Source: an uncultured Flavobacteriaceae bacterium (GTDB lineage Bacteria; Bacteroidota; Bacteroidia; Flavobacteriales; Flavobacteriaceae). Taken from it: a DNA stretch of 64,000 bases. The notes beneath the pieces were generated by a model. That model was not told where the DNA came from. It ran no database searches and saw only the letters and a program-made list of their open reading frames with translations. Positions 1 to 8,458 of the stretch are shown in pieces; within the stretch, counting starts at the first letter, position 1, and each line of letters starts with the position of its first letter. Made by a program: the position numbers and the translations under genes. Location of the stretch: assembly GCA_947494205.1 (NCBI GenBank), contig CANLUH010000004.1, positions 278,773 to 342,772 on the forward strand, written 5' to 3'.

Positions 1-545
1 GACTGATTATTTTCTACTGCTGCTCGTTTCTCTGCTTCTATATGAGAAATAAACTTCACTTTAGCTATTGCTCGAATAGGTGTCCCGTCTGGCTTAAAGA
101 GTTTGTACTCTATACCTAGATCGGTTAAAATGCCTTTAAACAAAAGTGAGCCCCAGCTAATGATTAAATAGTTTGGTTTGTGCTCATCTCCATTATAATC
201 GAAAACTGCTTTTTTAAAGTTCTCCAAGTCATTAATAATCCCTTGCCCTTGATCTTTATAAACCGTATCGTCTGAGCTTGCTTCTGGATCATCTCCATAG
301 TGTACTAAAACGCCTGTACGATCAAAGAGGAACTCTAATTCTAAATCTGAAGGAACGGATCTAGTAAACTTTGGAGCTGTACCACTGTTTCCTGTAGCTT
401 GCTCTTTTTTATATTCTGTTTTATAGGATTGAGAATACTTTTCTGGATTTAATAGCGCAGTATATTTAAGATCTGCTATTTCATCTTCAAACTTCTCGTC
501 TTTATAACATCGTATAACTAATTTCTGTAATTTACCTTGATTCAT
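1..545 (-). CDS. eCIS hub/tube protein, CIS-tube domain (Pvc7/Afp7-like), partial
   Basis: The reading frame starts at an ATG (position 545) and runs off the left edge, so only the first 181 residues are seen. It begins MNQGKLQKLVIRCY and has the beta-rich pattern of the contractile-injection-system tube domain found at the N-terminus of Pvc7/Afp7; in that family a LysM domain follows and would lie outside the window. Family role: baseplate/hub component joining the inner tube to the spike. It is the last visible gene of the eCIS operon, 11 bp after the DUF5908 gene. The family call rests on sequence character and synteny; the C-terminal LysM is inferred. Confidence 0.75.
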   Translation of the reverse strand, partial: MNQGKLQKLVIRCYKDEKFEDEIADLKYTALLNPEKYSQSYKTEYKKEQATGNSGTAPKFTRSVPSDLELEFLFDRTGVLVHYGDDPEASSDDTVYKDQGQGIINDLENFKKAVFDYNGDEHKPNYLIISWGSLLFKGILTDLGIEYKLFKPDGTPIRAIAKVKFISHIEAEKRAAVENNQ

Positions 546-556
546 TATCCTTTAAA

Positions 557-724
557 TTAGCGTTCTTTTTGTCTTTCTAAAATCTCCATAACACCTTCTA
601 TACATGCGCTTATAATGGCGTCTGTACTTTTATTAGCTTCGGATGCGTCTTCTCTTGTATTACCAGAATTAGAGCCTTCATCTACATTAATTTTAATATG
701 CATTTCCTTAATTTCTATTGGCAT
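557..724 (-). CDS. Small eCIS protein, DUF5908 family (Afp6 position)
   Basis: A 55-codon gene, ATG at 724 and TAA at 557-559, beginning MPIEIKEMHIKINV and ending ERQKER. The start MPIEIKE-h-IKI is the signature of DUF5908, a family of tiny proteins found between the tube and hub genes of Bacteroidota eCIS loci, in the place of the small Pvc6/Afp6 protein. It lies 2 bp after the second tube gene and 11 bp before the hub gene, so it is surely co-transcribed. The middle is Ser/Asn/Asp-rich and probably disordered, and the last 20 residues look helical. Its molecular role is not known to me. Confidence 0.8.
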   Translation of the reverse strand: MPIEIKEMHIKINVDEGSNSGNTREDASEANKSTDAIISACIEGVMEILERQKER

Positions 725-726
725 CT

Positions 727-1191
727 TTATACTATTTTGAAATAATTATATGATAATTCAAGAGTTTCTATTACTAGCTTATTTTCTTCAGCATTAAAAT
801 CGCCGACATTCCATTTTACTGGGTAAGCATGTACTATATTCCAAGTTTGTAATGGCGTACCACTTCCAGAAGTTATAGCATCTGCATCTTTAACCAATAA
901 GCTCACCGTAAGATCTACAGGTTTAAAATTGTAATTTAATAGTGCTTCTTTACACCACTCTATTACTCCCGAATCCATTAGCATTCCTCGTTTTAAAATT
1001 AAATTTGGAAACTTGGTTCGTACGGGAATTTTATGTTTAAACCTGTTTTCTCCACCTTCAGCAATCTCTTCGGTTTCCAAGTCTACAGATAGACCTGAAA
1101 CCGATTGAAATTGATGATCGTTCATTTTAGTTTCTATTCCTGAGAACTCCACTTTAAAATAAAACCCTACTGGTGGATAATAATCTGCCAT
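727..1191 (-). CDS. Phage tail tube-like protein of eCIS (T4 gp19 family, Pvc5-like)
   Basis: 154 aa. It has the tail-tube pattern: N-terminal PVGFYFKVEFSG strand, a mid-segment VSGL, a FPNLILKRG motif and a C-terminal strand LVIETLELSYNYFKIV. Members form hexameric rings of the inner tube or its initiator next to the baseplate. The gene is translationally coupled to the first tube gene: the upstream stop and this start share one base (TAATG at 1189-1193). Two tube paralogues in tandem before the hub gene match the Pvc1/Pvc5 arrangement; which one is the main tube is inferred from gene order only. Confidence 0.85.
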   Translation of the reverse strand: MADYYPPVGFYFKVEFSGIETKMNDHQFQSVSGLSVDLETEEIAEGGENRFKHKIPVRTKFPNLILKRGMLMDSGVIEWCKEALLNYNFKPVDLTVSLLVKDADAITSGSGTPLQTWNIVHAYPVKWNVGDFNAEENKLVIETLELSYNYFKIV

Positions 1192-1637
1192 TACAGGATA
1201 GTTAACTTGTTAACAGAAAACACAGCTGTTTCTATTGCTATTTCATTAGCATCTGCTTTTAAGTCGGTAGATTGTATTTTTTTAATCCAAGCTCCCGAAG
1301 CTAGCCAGCTCATTATTATATTATTACTGCCTTCTCCTAATAAACTTATTGTTAAATCGCCACGGTACTGTTCTCCACCTTCTTGTAAGTAAACTGTTTT
1401 AGCCCATTGCGTGTAAAACTCTTTTGTTTTATCTGCAAATGTTCCTCTCTTTATAGTTACATCGGCGTATTTATACATTCCTGCTTGTTTTCTTTTATGG
1501 AATTCACTGTCTGCTCCTCCTCTATATTCTATGGGTTCGTTTTCGAAATCTAATCCTGAAACTTCAGTACAGTTAAATTCTACTCCTCCAAAGTCTACTT
1601 TGAAGAAAAACTTTGATATTGGATATTCTGTTGCCAT
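1191..1637 (-). CDS. Phage tail tube-like protein of eCIS (Pvc1-like main tube)
   Basis: 148 aa, starting MATEYPISKFFFKVDFGG, with a VSGLDFENEPIEYR segment and a DVTIKRGTF motif typical of contractile-tail tube proteins (gp19/Hcp fold). It follows the sheath gene by 39 bp, the usual sheath-then-tube order, and its stop overlaps the start of the next tube gene by one base. It is expected to polymerise into the inner tube loaded with effectors and to be driven out by sheath contraction. The family call is firm; assignment as the main tube is inferred from its position after the sheath. Confidence 0.85.
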   Translation of the reverse strand: MATEYPISKFFFKVDFGGVEFNCTEVSGLDFENEPIEYRGGADSEFHKRKQAGMYKYADVTIKRGTFADKTKEFYTQWAKTVYLQEGGEQYRGDLTISLLGEGSNNIIMSWLASGAWIKKIQSTDLKADANEIAIETAVFSVNKLTIL

Positions 1638-1676
1638 GATTTATATGCTTTTTTAAAAATTATTTAATTACTTTGA

Positions 1677-3662
1677 TTATGCTTCTTGCATTTTGTGAGA
1701 GAACCTTAACACAATAAATTCTGCTGGTCTAACTGCTGCCATACCAATTTCTACAATCATGTTTCCTTCTAAGATGTCTTGACCTGTCATAGTTTCTCCT
1801 AAACCAATGTTTACATAAAATGCAGATTCTGGTGTTGGTCCAGCTAATGCTCCTGCTCTCCATTGTGCTGTTAAGAAGTTGCTTATCATAGCTTTTATTC
1901 TTACCCAAGTGTTCGCATCGTTAGGTTCGAAAACAAATTGCTCTGTTGCTTTTTTAACAGATTCTTCTACCATGTTAAAGAAACGTCTTACTGGTACATA
2001 ACGCCACTCGTTATCGTTACCTGCTAGAGTTCTTGCTCCCCATACTAAAACACCTTTTCCTGTAAAGGTTCTAATAGCATTTATAGATTTACCTGCTACA
2101 ACATCTACATTAAGACCTTGTTGGTCGTCGTGAGATACTTGTACCGATGGCTCTATAACATAGCTTAACCCTACATTTGCAGGCGCTTTCCACACCCCTC
2201 TACTACTATCTACACGTGCATACACACCTGCTATTGCACTACTTGGCGGCAATTCTAAAGGTAAATTCCCTAGTTCTGTTAAAATTCTATTATATGTTTC
2301 GTTATCTAAATCTGCTGCTGCAGCTAACGTTTGTCCATCTAAAAGGCCATTAGTATCTATGCCTTGTGCATTAGAGATTGTTGTTGCTGCCGTATCTACT
2401 AAATCGATAATACCTTGAATGGTTGCTACGATACCAGATACTGCTGCTAATGTAGCTGTAGATGCTGCTTGTTTAGTTGCAATTGTTCCTGTTAATGCAT
2501 CTATTCCTGCTTGCAAGTCTGTTATCATTGTTTGTAAAGCACTTCCCCCACCAATTCCTGCGGTTAAAGCTGCTCCTGCTGCAGTTGCTGCATCAGAAAT
2601 TGTATCTGGATCTTCATCATCTGCGGCGGCTGTTGCTGCGGCGGCTGTTGCAGTAACAACTAGTCCTCCTTGAGTAACAACATTATTTAGATTACTCATT
2701 ATACTAGCAGTAATGGCATTTTGATTAATAATCTCTGCATCTATAACTGCCAATAAAGGTGTTCCAGACGTTGGATTAATTATATCGTCACTTGCTGTTA
2801 AATCTGCTAATAATGTAGTACTACTAGCTAATGTTGTTGCTAAACTAGCTGAGGCACCTTCTACTGTTGCAATTTGCCCAGATAATGCTTGTGAATCCTC
2901 AGAATTATGAGTTATCGTTATTGCAGATGGATCATAATTAAAATTTAAAATGGTCTTTAAAAACGGATAATAAGCTGCTCCATATTTTAAATAGTCTTTT
3001 CCTAAACCTATTTCATTTCTTAAAATTCCAATGTTTGGATCTGTTGGACTATCGCCATCATATTGTCTTGTATCTATGATTGTAAAACGATCTTGAAGTT
3101 CATTACATTGCATTAAAGCAGCTTCGTATAAATCGTAAAATTCTGTATCTGTACTTAATGCTGTTGCATCTGGAAATAAAATTAAAGTAGGTTCGTCTAC
3201 TTTTCTAACTTCTGCTAATCCTGCAACAAAATCATCTGAATTATTAATAGAAGTAACCATTGTATCGGAAGCATCTACATCGCTACCGTAACGACCAACA
3301 GAAACAATGTAACACGGCCCTCCTCCATTTGCAAAATACATTTGCATTGAGTAATACATTAAAAAAGGCTCTCTTGCTGTTGGTTGATCTACTACGATAG
3401 ATCGATTTATAGCACCATCTACCGAAACATCATTAATGGTTACGTCTATTGTTGTTTCTGCTTTAGCAAAGCCAAAAAAGGTTTCATATTCTAACATAGA
3501 TGTAATTCTAGTTGGAATACTTTTAAGATCTCCTTTAATCTTATTAGTTGCTTTTTCCGTATACCCTATAAAGGCTGGAATAGCGGTTTCTACTTGAGCG
3601 ACCGAAGGTGGAAATTTCACAATTTCCTCTACGTAAACTCCTGGTGTCTTGTAAGATGTCAT
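1677..3662 (-). CDS. Contractile tail sheath protein with large Ala-rich insertion
   Basis: 661 aa. The N-terminus MTSYKTPGVYVEEI and the C-terminal part (about residues 471-661, including FTGKGVLVWGARTLAG, YVPVRRFF and a final VLRFSHKM) are classic tail-sheath motifs, so both halves of the sheath fold are intact. Between about residues 250 and 440 lies an Ala/Thr/Ser-rich, probably helical stretch (DNA about 2345-2915) that simple eCIS sheaths such as Pvc2 (about 350 aa) lack. It is the only sheath gene seen, whereas PVC/Afp loci have three. The insertion is in the part that faces outward in sheath structures, so a surface-decoration domain is inferred. Confidence 0.9.
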   Translation of the reverse strand: MTSYKTPGVYVEEIVKFPPSVAQVETAIPAFIGYTEKATNKIKGDLKSIPTRITSMLEYETFFGFAKAETTIDVTINDVSVDGAINRSIVVDQPTAREPFLMYYSMQMYFANGGGPCYIVSVGRYGSDVDASDTMVTSINNSDDFVAGLAEVRKVDEPTLILFPDATALSTDTEFYDLYEAALMQCNELQDRFTIIDTRQYDGDSPTDPNIGILRNEIGLGKDYLKYGAAYYPFLKTILNFNYDPSAITITHNSEDSQALSGQIATVEGASASLATTLASSTTLLADLTASDDIINPTSGTPLLAVIDAEIINQNAITASIMSNLNNVVTQGGLVVTATAAAATAAADDEDPDTISDAATAAGAALTAGIGGGSALQTMITDLQAGIDALTGTIATKQAASTATLAAVSGIVATIQGIIDLVDTAATTISNAQGIDTNGLLDGQTLAAAADLDNETYNRILTELGNLPLELPPSSAIAGVYARVDSSRGVWKAPANVGLSYVIEPSVQVSHDDQQGLNVDVVAGKSINAIRTFTGKGVLVWGARTLAGNDNEWRYVPVRRFFNMVEESVKKATEQFVFEPNDANTWVRIKAMISNFLTAQWRAGALAGPTPESAFYVNIGLGETMTGQDILEGNMIVEIGMAAVRPAEFIVLRFSHKMQEA

Positions 3663-3679
3663 AATTTTAATATTTAGTT

Positions 3680-4696
3680 TTAAATGAATACTTCTGAATA
3701 ATATTTATTATTCTCCTTTTTAATAATTTCTGCTGTTGGGTTTGGAAAGTTATAATCGTCTGGATTGGTATCTGGAGGTTCAAGCCCAGCCGGATTGAAG
3801 TCTGAACTCTTTATTTCTAGATACCCGTTTTTAGAGGACCATTTCTTATTTTTAGTGGTTAAAACCGCTCCGTCTTTAAGACTTATAAATCGCCAAAACG
3901 TTCGTTTATTTATAAAGCTTATTGTAAAATCTGGATACGTGTTTAGTGTGTATTGATTTGGGTCTTCAAAATTTAATAAATCTTGTGTACTATCGTCTCC
4001 TTTAATAGTTAGCCGCACAAAACCGATAACCCCTTTCTTTTTTTGTTTTTTTATAATGGTATCTAAAAACGCATTTATTAAGGTTGTTTTTTCTCCATTG
4101 GTAAGCGTATCCTCGGTTTCTATAATATTAATCTCGTTTGCTATAGAAAACTGATTTGTTATCTGTTCGTCTTCTTCTCCTATTGTTCTTATTAAAGTCC
4201 TTGTAGATGCTTCTTTTAACAAAAAACTACCATCTATTTTCCCGTCGTTATTCTGAAAAACAGTTTCAAAATCATTAGATTCTCCTACTGGTTTTTTATT
4301 TGTAAACAAGTACATTCTATCATTTGTTAATGCCGTACTTTGCGTATAATTATAGAAGTAAGGATCTATTGCCTTTAATTGAAAGGTTAACGTTAGTTCA
4401 TCTTCCAACCTTATTATTGGTTTAAATTTATCTTGTTCTGTTTCTAAAGTACTTGCTAACACTCTAAACCCTTGGTTATCCCCTTTAATAAGCATGCGAT
4501 AATTTTTAAGTATTGCTTGCGTGTTTTTAGTGGGAGTAACTTCTAGATACTTCGAAACATCATAATTGCGTAGCGCTTCTTTTTTCTCATCATCGCTCAT
4601 GGCGTTATTATTGTTAGATGTTAGGAATTTTTTTTGCCCATTATCTAAAAAATAACCGTGATGAATATTTATATTAAATAGCGTTTTATATTGCAT
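3680..4696 (-). CDS. Unrecognised eCIS operon protein
   Basis: 338 aa; no family recognised. It starts MQYKTLFNINIHHGYF, lacks a signal peptide or membrane segment, and is rich in alternating hydrophobic/charged strands (for example LTLTFQLKAIDPYFYNY), suggesting a soluble beta-rich structural protein. It lies 2 bp after the DUF4255 gene and 17 bp before the sheath gene, so it belongs to the operon and is probably part of the particle or an assembly factor. The position next to the Pvc16-like protein would suit a terminator, cap or tail-end component, but that is inference from synteny only. Confidence 0.6.
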   Translation of the reverse strand: MQYKTLFNINIHHGYFLDNGQKKFLTSNNNNAMSDDEKKEALRNYDVSKYLEVTPTKNTQAILKNYRMLIKGDNQGFRVLASTLETEQDKFKPIIRLEDELTLTFQLKAIDPYFYNYTQSTALTNDRMYLFTNKKPVGESNDFETVFQNNDGKIDGSFLLKEASTRTLIRTIGEEDEQITNQFSIANEINIIETEDTLTNGEKTTLINAFLDTIIKKQKKKGVIGFVRLTIKGDDSTQDLLNFEDPNQYTLNTYPDFTISFINKRTFWRFISLKDGAVLTTKNKKWSSKNGYLEIKSSDFNPAGLEPPDTNPDDYNFPNPTAEIIKKENNKYYSEVFI

Positions 4697-4698
4697 AT

Positions 4699-5265
4699 TT
4701 AGTTATTGTTTAAGTCATTACTAATCCCTGAAATAACAGTACCTTTTTTAAGAGTAGCATCTCTTTCTATTTCTATTAATGATACTTTGTAGATGGCAGA
4801 CGGGTATTGTTTTCCTCCCAATGTTCCCCAGATATAATTGAGTTCTTCAAATGATGGCGTGAATAAGTCTACTAAAAATCTAAAATTATTGATATTACTT
4901 AATTCTCCTTCTCTTAAAAATGTAGTATTCTCTTGTGTAAAGACTCTTTTACCTTGAAAATACTCTATAACCTTAGAGATACTTTTTAAAGATTCTGAAT
5001 AGGTAGCATTATTAGCGCTAAACAATACATAAAGATTTAGATTAATTTTAGGGTTTCTATAACTAACTTCTGTACCGTTTATTTGATTGTTAGAGTGGTT
5101 TTTAAGTGTATACTCTTCTTTCGTATTGAGTAGTGTAAGAATTACTCCACTAGTATCACTCTCTCCTTCTTGCTCGATATTTGCAATATTTTCTAAAGAA
5201 ACAGTATTACTTCCAAAGTAACTGTTTACTTCTTCTGTAACGATTTGTAAGATTTCAAAAATCAT
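4699..5265 (-). CDS. DUF4255 protein, Pvc16/Afp16-like tail terminator
   Basis: 188 aa. The features fit DUF4255: an N-terminal helix MIFEILQIVTEEVN, a NPKINLNLYVLFSAN core motif and YSESLKSISKVIEYFQGK. In Afp/PVC this family forms the hexameric cap that ends tube growth and so sets particle length. Here it is the first gene of the operon, whereas it is the last in Afp/PVC; its leading position is common in Bacteroidota eCIS loci. The ATG is preceded by GGGGG (5269-5273 on the plus strand reads as C-rich on the coding strand), so no Shine-Dalgarno is evident. Confidence 0.8.
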   Translation of the reverse strand: MIFEILQIVTEEVNSYFGSNTVSLENIANIEQEGESDTSGVILTLLNTKEEYTLKNHSNNQINGTEVSYRNPKINLNLYVLFSANNATYSESLKSISKVIEYFQGKRVFTQENTTFLREGELSNINNFRFLVDLFTPSFEELNYIWGTLGGKQYPSAIYKVSLIEIERDATLKKGTVISGISNDLNNN

Positions 5266-5327
5266 AAGGGGGAGTTAAAAGATTAATAGCTTTAATTGCG
5301 AGAATTAAAAGTACTCCCAGTATTTGT

Positions 5328-5373
5328 ATTTACAACACGTTAAAAAACCTATTTACAACAAGTTAAAAGACCT
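5328..5373. repeat. Perfectly abutting 23-bp tandem repeat upstream of eCIS operon
   Basis: Two copies (5328-5350 and 5351-5373) of a 23-bp unit, ATTTACAACA-[C/A]-GTTAAAA-[A/G]-ACCT, matching at 21 of 23 positions. The array ends 63 bp upstream of the first eCIS start codon. A spacing of about two helical turns is suitable for side-by-side binding of a regulator; function is inferred. Confidence 0.6.
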
Positions 5374-5675
5374 TTTTTTATACAGGAAAAACACTGTTTC
5401 TTTATTTCGGTATAATAATTTGTAATTATTTGCAGTATAACCTATACTCTAGCTAAATAGTTTTTACCTCATTGGATTTACAAATATTTTGATATTATAT
5501 TTACTCTTATTTTGTTCAAAACGATACTTAAAAATTATTTTTTAATCTACCAATCATAAAAAAAATCTTAATTTATATTGTATAAATGATAGTTTAAAAG
5601 AAGTGGTCTCTTTACTCCTTAAACATAAGTCCTCCCATTACTCCTCACTAAAATATCGTTAACAAAAAAACGTTT

Positions 5676-5705
5676 AAATGCATTTTTTATCGATAAAATG
5701 CATTT
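5676..5705. promoter_or_regulatory. Paired AAATGCATTT palindromes, candidate operator
   Basis: Two identical 10-bp palindromes at 5676-5685 and 5696-5705, exactly 20 bp apart, with an ATCGAT palindrome between them. They lie 17-46 bp upstream of the kinase -7 element, so they overlap the -33 region. A dimeric regulator contacting one DNA face is the simplest reading. Confidence 0.45.
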
Positions 5706-5721
5706 TTATTGAAAATTACTA

Positions 5722-5729
5722 TATATTTG
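5722..5729 (+). promoter_or_regulatory. Putative -7 element TATATTTG of hybrid kinase gene
   Basis: Fits the Bacteroidota sigma-ABfr -7 consensus TAnnTTTG and stands 27 bp before the ATG of the kinase. No clear -33 TTTG at the usual distance, which would fit an activator-dependent promoter. Confidence 0.5.
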
Positions 5730-5756
5730 TATGTGCTCAACTAACTAATTACTAAG

Positions 5757-7997
5757 ATGCGTATTATAATTCCCTTATTATTTATAAGCTTCATTTCACT
5801 GTGCAATGCTCAAGACGTGCATAAGCTTTCTAAAGATGAGATTGATAAAGAAACAAAAGCAATAGAACGACTTATCGATTCTTCTAAAGCTTATTATTAC
5901 AAAGGAGACTTTAACAATTCTGTAAAATATAACGTTGAAGCTATAACAAGAGCAAAAGCTATCAATGATCCACTACTAATTAATAAAGGTTATAAACGCA
6001 TGGGTTATGACTATCTTGGTACTCAAGATACTTTAGAAGCTAAAGAGATTTTTACTAAATCTAATAAATATGCACTTTCAACAAACAACAATAGTATAAT
6101 AGGAGATTCTTTTTCAGATTTAGGAAACTTTTACTCTTTCTGTCAAAGCTACGATAGCTCTCAGGTATATTACAAAAAAGCAATTGTATCACTAAAACAA
6201 GCAAAAGACACTTTAAAATTAACCAGAACATACAGTAATTTAATACTAAGTTCGATAAATAATAAAAAATACAAACAAGCTCATATATATTTAGAACTAT
6301 TAGATAAACCAGAGTATGATAAATTTTGTAACAAAACAATAAAAGCTGCTATTAATCATTATTGGAGTCATTATTATTTAGAACATGAAAAAAATTATAA
6401 TAGCGCTATAAAGTATGGATCTCAGGCTATAGAGACATTTAAAGATATTAAATCAGATTTTGTACTTGGCTGTCTATATTCTATTCTGGCAGATTCCTAT
6501 AATGGTCAAGGCAACTACAAAAATGCAGCAAAAAATTATAAACTCTCTATTGATAAAAACGAAAAATACAATCAAACACAAATAAAAACCATAAGCGAAT
6601 CTATATATTCAAAATTTAAAATTGAACAATACCAAAATGATGCTGAAGTTGCCGAAGAAAAAGCTCTTCTACAAAGTGAAATCGCTAAAAGCAAAGCGAA
6701 TCTATTAAACATACTTGCACTATTTACAATTCTTGGCCTCTTTTTATTTATACTATTGTATTGGGCTTATAGAAAAAGAAAAGTGCTTAATCGTGAATTA
6801 AAAGAAAAAAACATAAAATACTTAAAGGCTAAAGATGAAGCAGAACATTTATCTAAAGCAAAAGGTAAATTTTTATCTACTGTTAGCCACGAACTTCGTA
6901 CTCCTTTATATGGTGTTATCGGTTTAAGTTCTTTATTGCTTGATGAACCGAAGTTAAAATCGCATGAAAAGGATTTACAATCACTTAAATTTTCTGCAGA
7001 TTATTTACTTGCGTTAATTAATGATGTACTACAAATTAATAAAATTGACTCTAAAAGTATAGAAGAAGAACTCACTAGTTTTAGTCTAAAAGATTTACTA
7101 AATAGTATAATAACAAGTATTGAATACATGCGTGTTCAAAATAAAAACACTTTTCACTTAGATATAGATAGCACGATACCTTCAGTCATTAAAGGAAGCT
7201 CAATTAGATTATCTCAAATTTTAATGAATCTAATAGGCAATGCTTGTAAATTTACTGAAAATGGAGACATATATATAACAGTTAAAACAAAGACTAAAAC
7301 AGATAATACCGTTAGTGTATCCTTTGCCATAAAAGATACTGGTATTGGTATTCCTAAAGAATACCAAGATTCAATTTTTGATGAATTTGCACAGGTAGAA
7401 AATATTAATCCAGAATATCAAGGAACAGGCTTAGGTCTTCCTATTGTTAAAAAACTATTAAGTTTATCTAACTCAGAAATACATCTAGAAAGTGAAAAAG
7501 ATGAAGGTAGTACTTTTTCATTTATTTTAGACTTTGCTATTGATTCTAAAGCAATTGAAAATGAAAAAATCACAACTATAGACGAAACTGTATTAGAGGG
7601 TAAAAAAATACTAATAGCAGAAGATAATAGAATAAACCAAACAGTTACAAAGCGAATATTACAAAAGAAAGGCGCTATCTGTGAAATAGCAGAAAATGGT
7701 GAAATAGCAATACAAAAAGCTACAACTGCAAATTATGATATTATTTTAATGGATCTTAATATGCCAGTAAAAGGAGGAGTAGAAGCAACCAAAAGCATTA
7801 GACTATTTGATGACGAAATTCCTATTATAGCATTAACAGCTTTAGATATTTCAGATGTGCTTAGAGATATTTCTGGTGTAGGATTTAATGATATAATAAT
7901 TAAACCTTACGATGTAAATAAATTTACCGAAACCATTATTGAAAACATTACTCAAGGAAAAAAAACTTTATTTAATAGAGCAAAAAAAGCCATTTAA
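5757..7997 (+). CDS. Hybrid sensor histidine kinase with periplasmic TPRs and receiver domain
   Basis: 746 aa. Signal-like N-terminus (1-18), tetratricopeptide-type helices (about 20-280), one membrane helix (about 315-338), a short coiled coil, HisKA with STVSHELRTP (His378), HATPase with N box (NLIGNACKFTENG), DTGIGIP and GTGLGLPI, then a receiver domain with the phospho-acceptor in LMDLNMP (Asp666). There is no DNA-binding output, so the receiver must pass the signal on or tune the kinase. It is transcribed away from the eCIS operon; a regulatory link is plausible from position but unproven. No cognate response regulator is adjacent. Confidence 0.9.
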   Translation: MRIIIPLLFISFISLCNAQDVHKLSKDEIDKETKAIERLIDSSKAYYYKGDFNNSVKYNVEAITRAKAINDPLLINKGYKRMGYDYLGTQDTLEAKEIFTKSNKYALSTNNNSIIGDSFSDLGNFYSFCQSYDSSQVYYKKAIVSLKQAKDTLKLTRTYSNLILSSINNKKYKQAHIYLELLDKPEYDKFCNKTIKAAINHYWSHYYLEHEKNYNSAIKYGSQAIETFKDIKSDFVLGCLYSILADSYNGQGNYKNAAKNYKLSIDKNEKYNQTQIKTISESIYSKFKIEQYQNDAEVAEEKALLQSEIAKSKANLLNILALFTILGLFLFILLYWAYRKRKVLNRELKEKNIKYLKAKDEAEHLSKAKGKFLSTVSHELRTPLYGVIGLSSLLLDEPKLKSHEKDLQSLKFSADYLLALINDVLQINKIDSKSIEEELTSFSLKDLLNSIITSIEYMRVQNKNTFHLDIDSTIPSVIKGSSIRLSQILMNLIGNACKFTENGDIYITVKTKTKTDNTVSVSFAIKDTGIGIPKEYQDSIFDEFAQVENINPEYQGTGLGLPIVKKLLSLSNSEIHLESEKDEGSTFSFILDFAIDSKAIENEKITTIDETVLEGKKILIAEDNRINQTVTKRILQKKGAICEIAENGEIAIQKATTANYDIILMDLNMPVKGGVEATKSIRLFDDEIPIIALTALDISDVLRDISGVGFNDIIIKPYDVNKFTETIIENITQGKKTLFNRAKKAI

Positions 7998-8095
7998 ACT
8001 TAAATTAGACATAAGCTTATAACATAGAATTGTTAATGTTATAAAAAAATTAATAACCTAACAATGAAAACGTTTAGCTGAATTTCGCAAGGCCC

Positions 8096-8154
8096 TAAAA
8101 CCTACGTTCTTTCTGTAATTTCACATAAGCTTTTTTGTACTTCTCTAAATTTAG
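8096..8154 (-). pseudogene. Remnant of the 3' end of the DnaJ/TerB-domain gene
   Basis: The 59 bp align with the last codons of the gene at 26495-27313 (positions 26496-26553): 55 of 59 columns are identical, including a run of 27 identical bases, with three substitutions and one extra T in a T-run. The extra base breaks the reading frame that encodes KFREVQKAY in the intact gene. Similarity stops at the stop codon on one side and abruptly after CTAAATTTAG on the other. Both copies have the same orientation and bracket the RHS operon. Confidence 0.8.
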
Positions 8155-8365
8155 ATTTTGTCCAGTTAGTGCTTATCTTTAATAAGCATTAGTTATGGTT
8201 AGGTAATAATTTAAAAGAGTATGCTTCACTCGCTTTTTGAAATATTATTACTGACTTAAACACTATCTTGTTTAAGAATCTGAGGGTGTAAATTATATGT
8301 TTTTAATGGATTGTTATAAACTATAGGTTTAAAAAGGTGTGAGTGTTTGCAGAAATTAAAGCATA

Positions 8366-8395
8366 AAAAAGCTACCCATTTCTAGGTAGCTTTTT
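8366..8395. terminator. Bidirectional Rho-independent terminator
   Basis: Stem AAAAAGCTACC / GGTAGCTTTTT with an 8-base loop, T-rich on both strands. It can end transcripts of the RHS operon from the right and of the kinase from the left. Confidence 0.8.
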
Positions 8396-8439
8396 AACCT
8401 CTACTTTATTAAGTATATATATCGTTATTTCTTTGCAGT

Positions 8440-8458
8440 CACTCGTTAAAAACGAGTG
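8440..8458. repeat. Inverted repeat CACTCGTT-AAA-AACGAGTG
   Basis: Perfect 8-bp arms around a 3-base loop, 76 bp after the stop of the giant RHS gene on its strand. There is no T-tract typical of a terminator; possible RNA processing or repeat-family relic. Function unknown. Confidence 0.45.

Larger units (their letters stand above)
5266..5756. other. Divergent intergenic region between eCIS operon and hybrid kinase
   Basis: 491 bp without a gene, AT-rich. It holds a 23-bp tandem duplication on the eCIS side (5328-5373), two AAATGCATTT palindromes on the kinase side (5676-5685 and 5696-5705) and a TAnnTTTG promoter element for the kinase (5722-5729). No convincing -7 element for the eCIS operon was found by eye. 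Confidence 0.6.
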
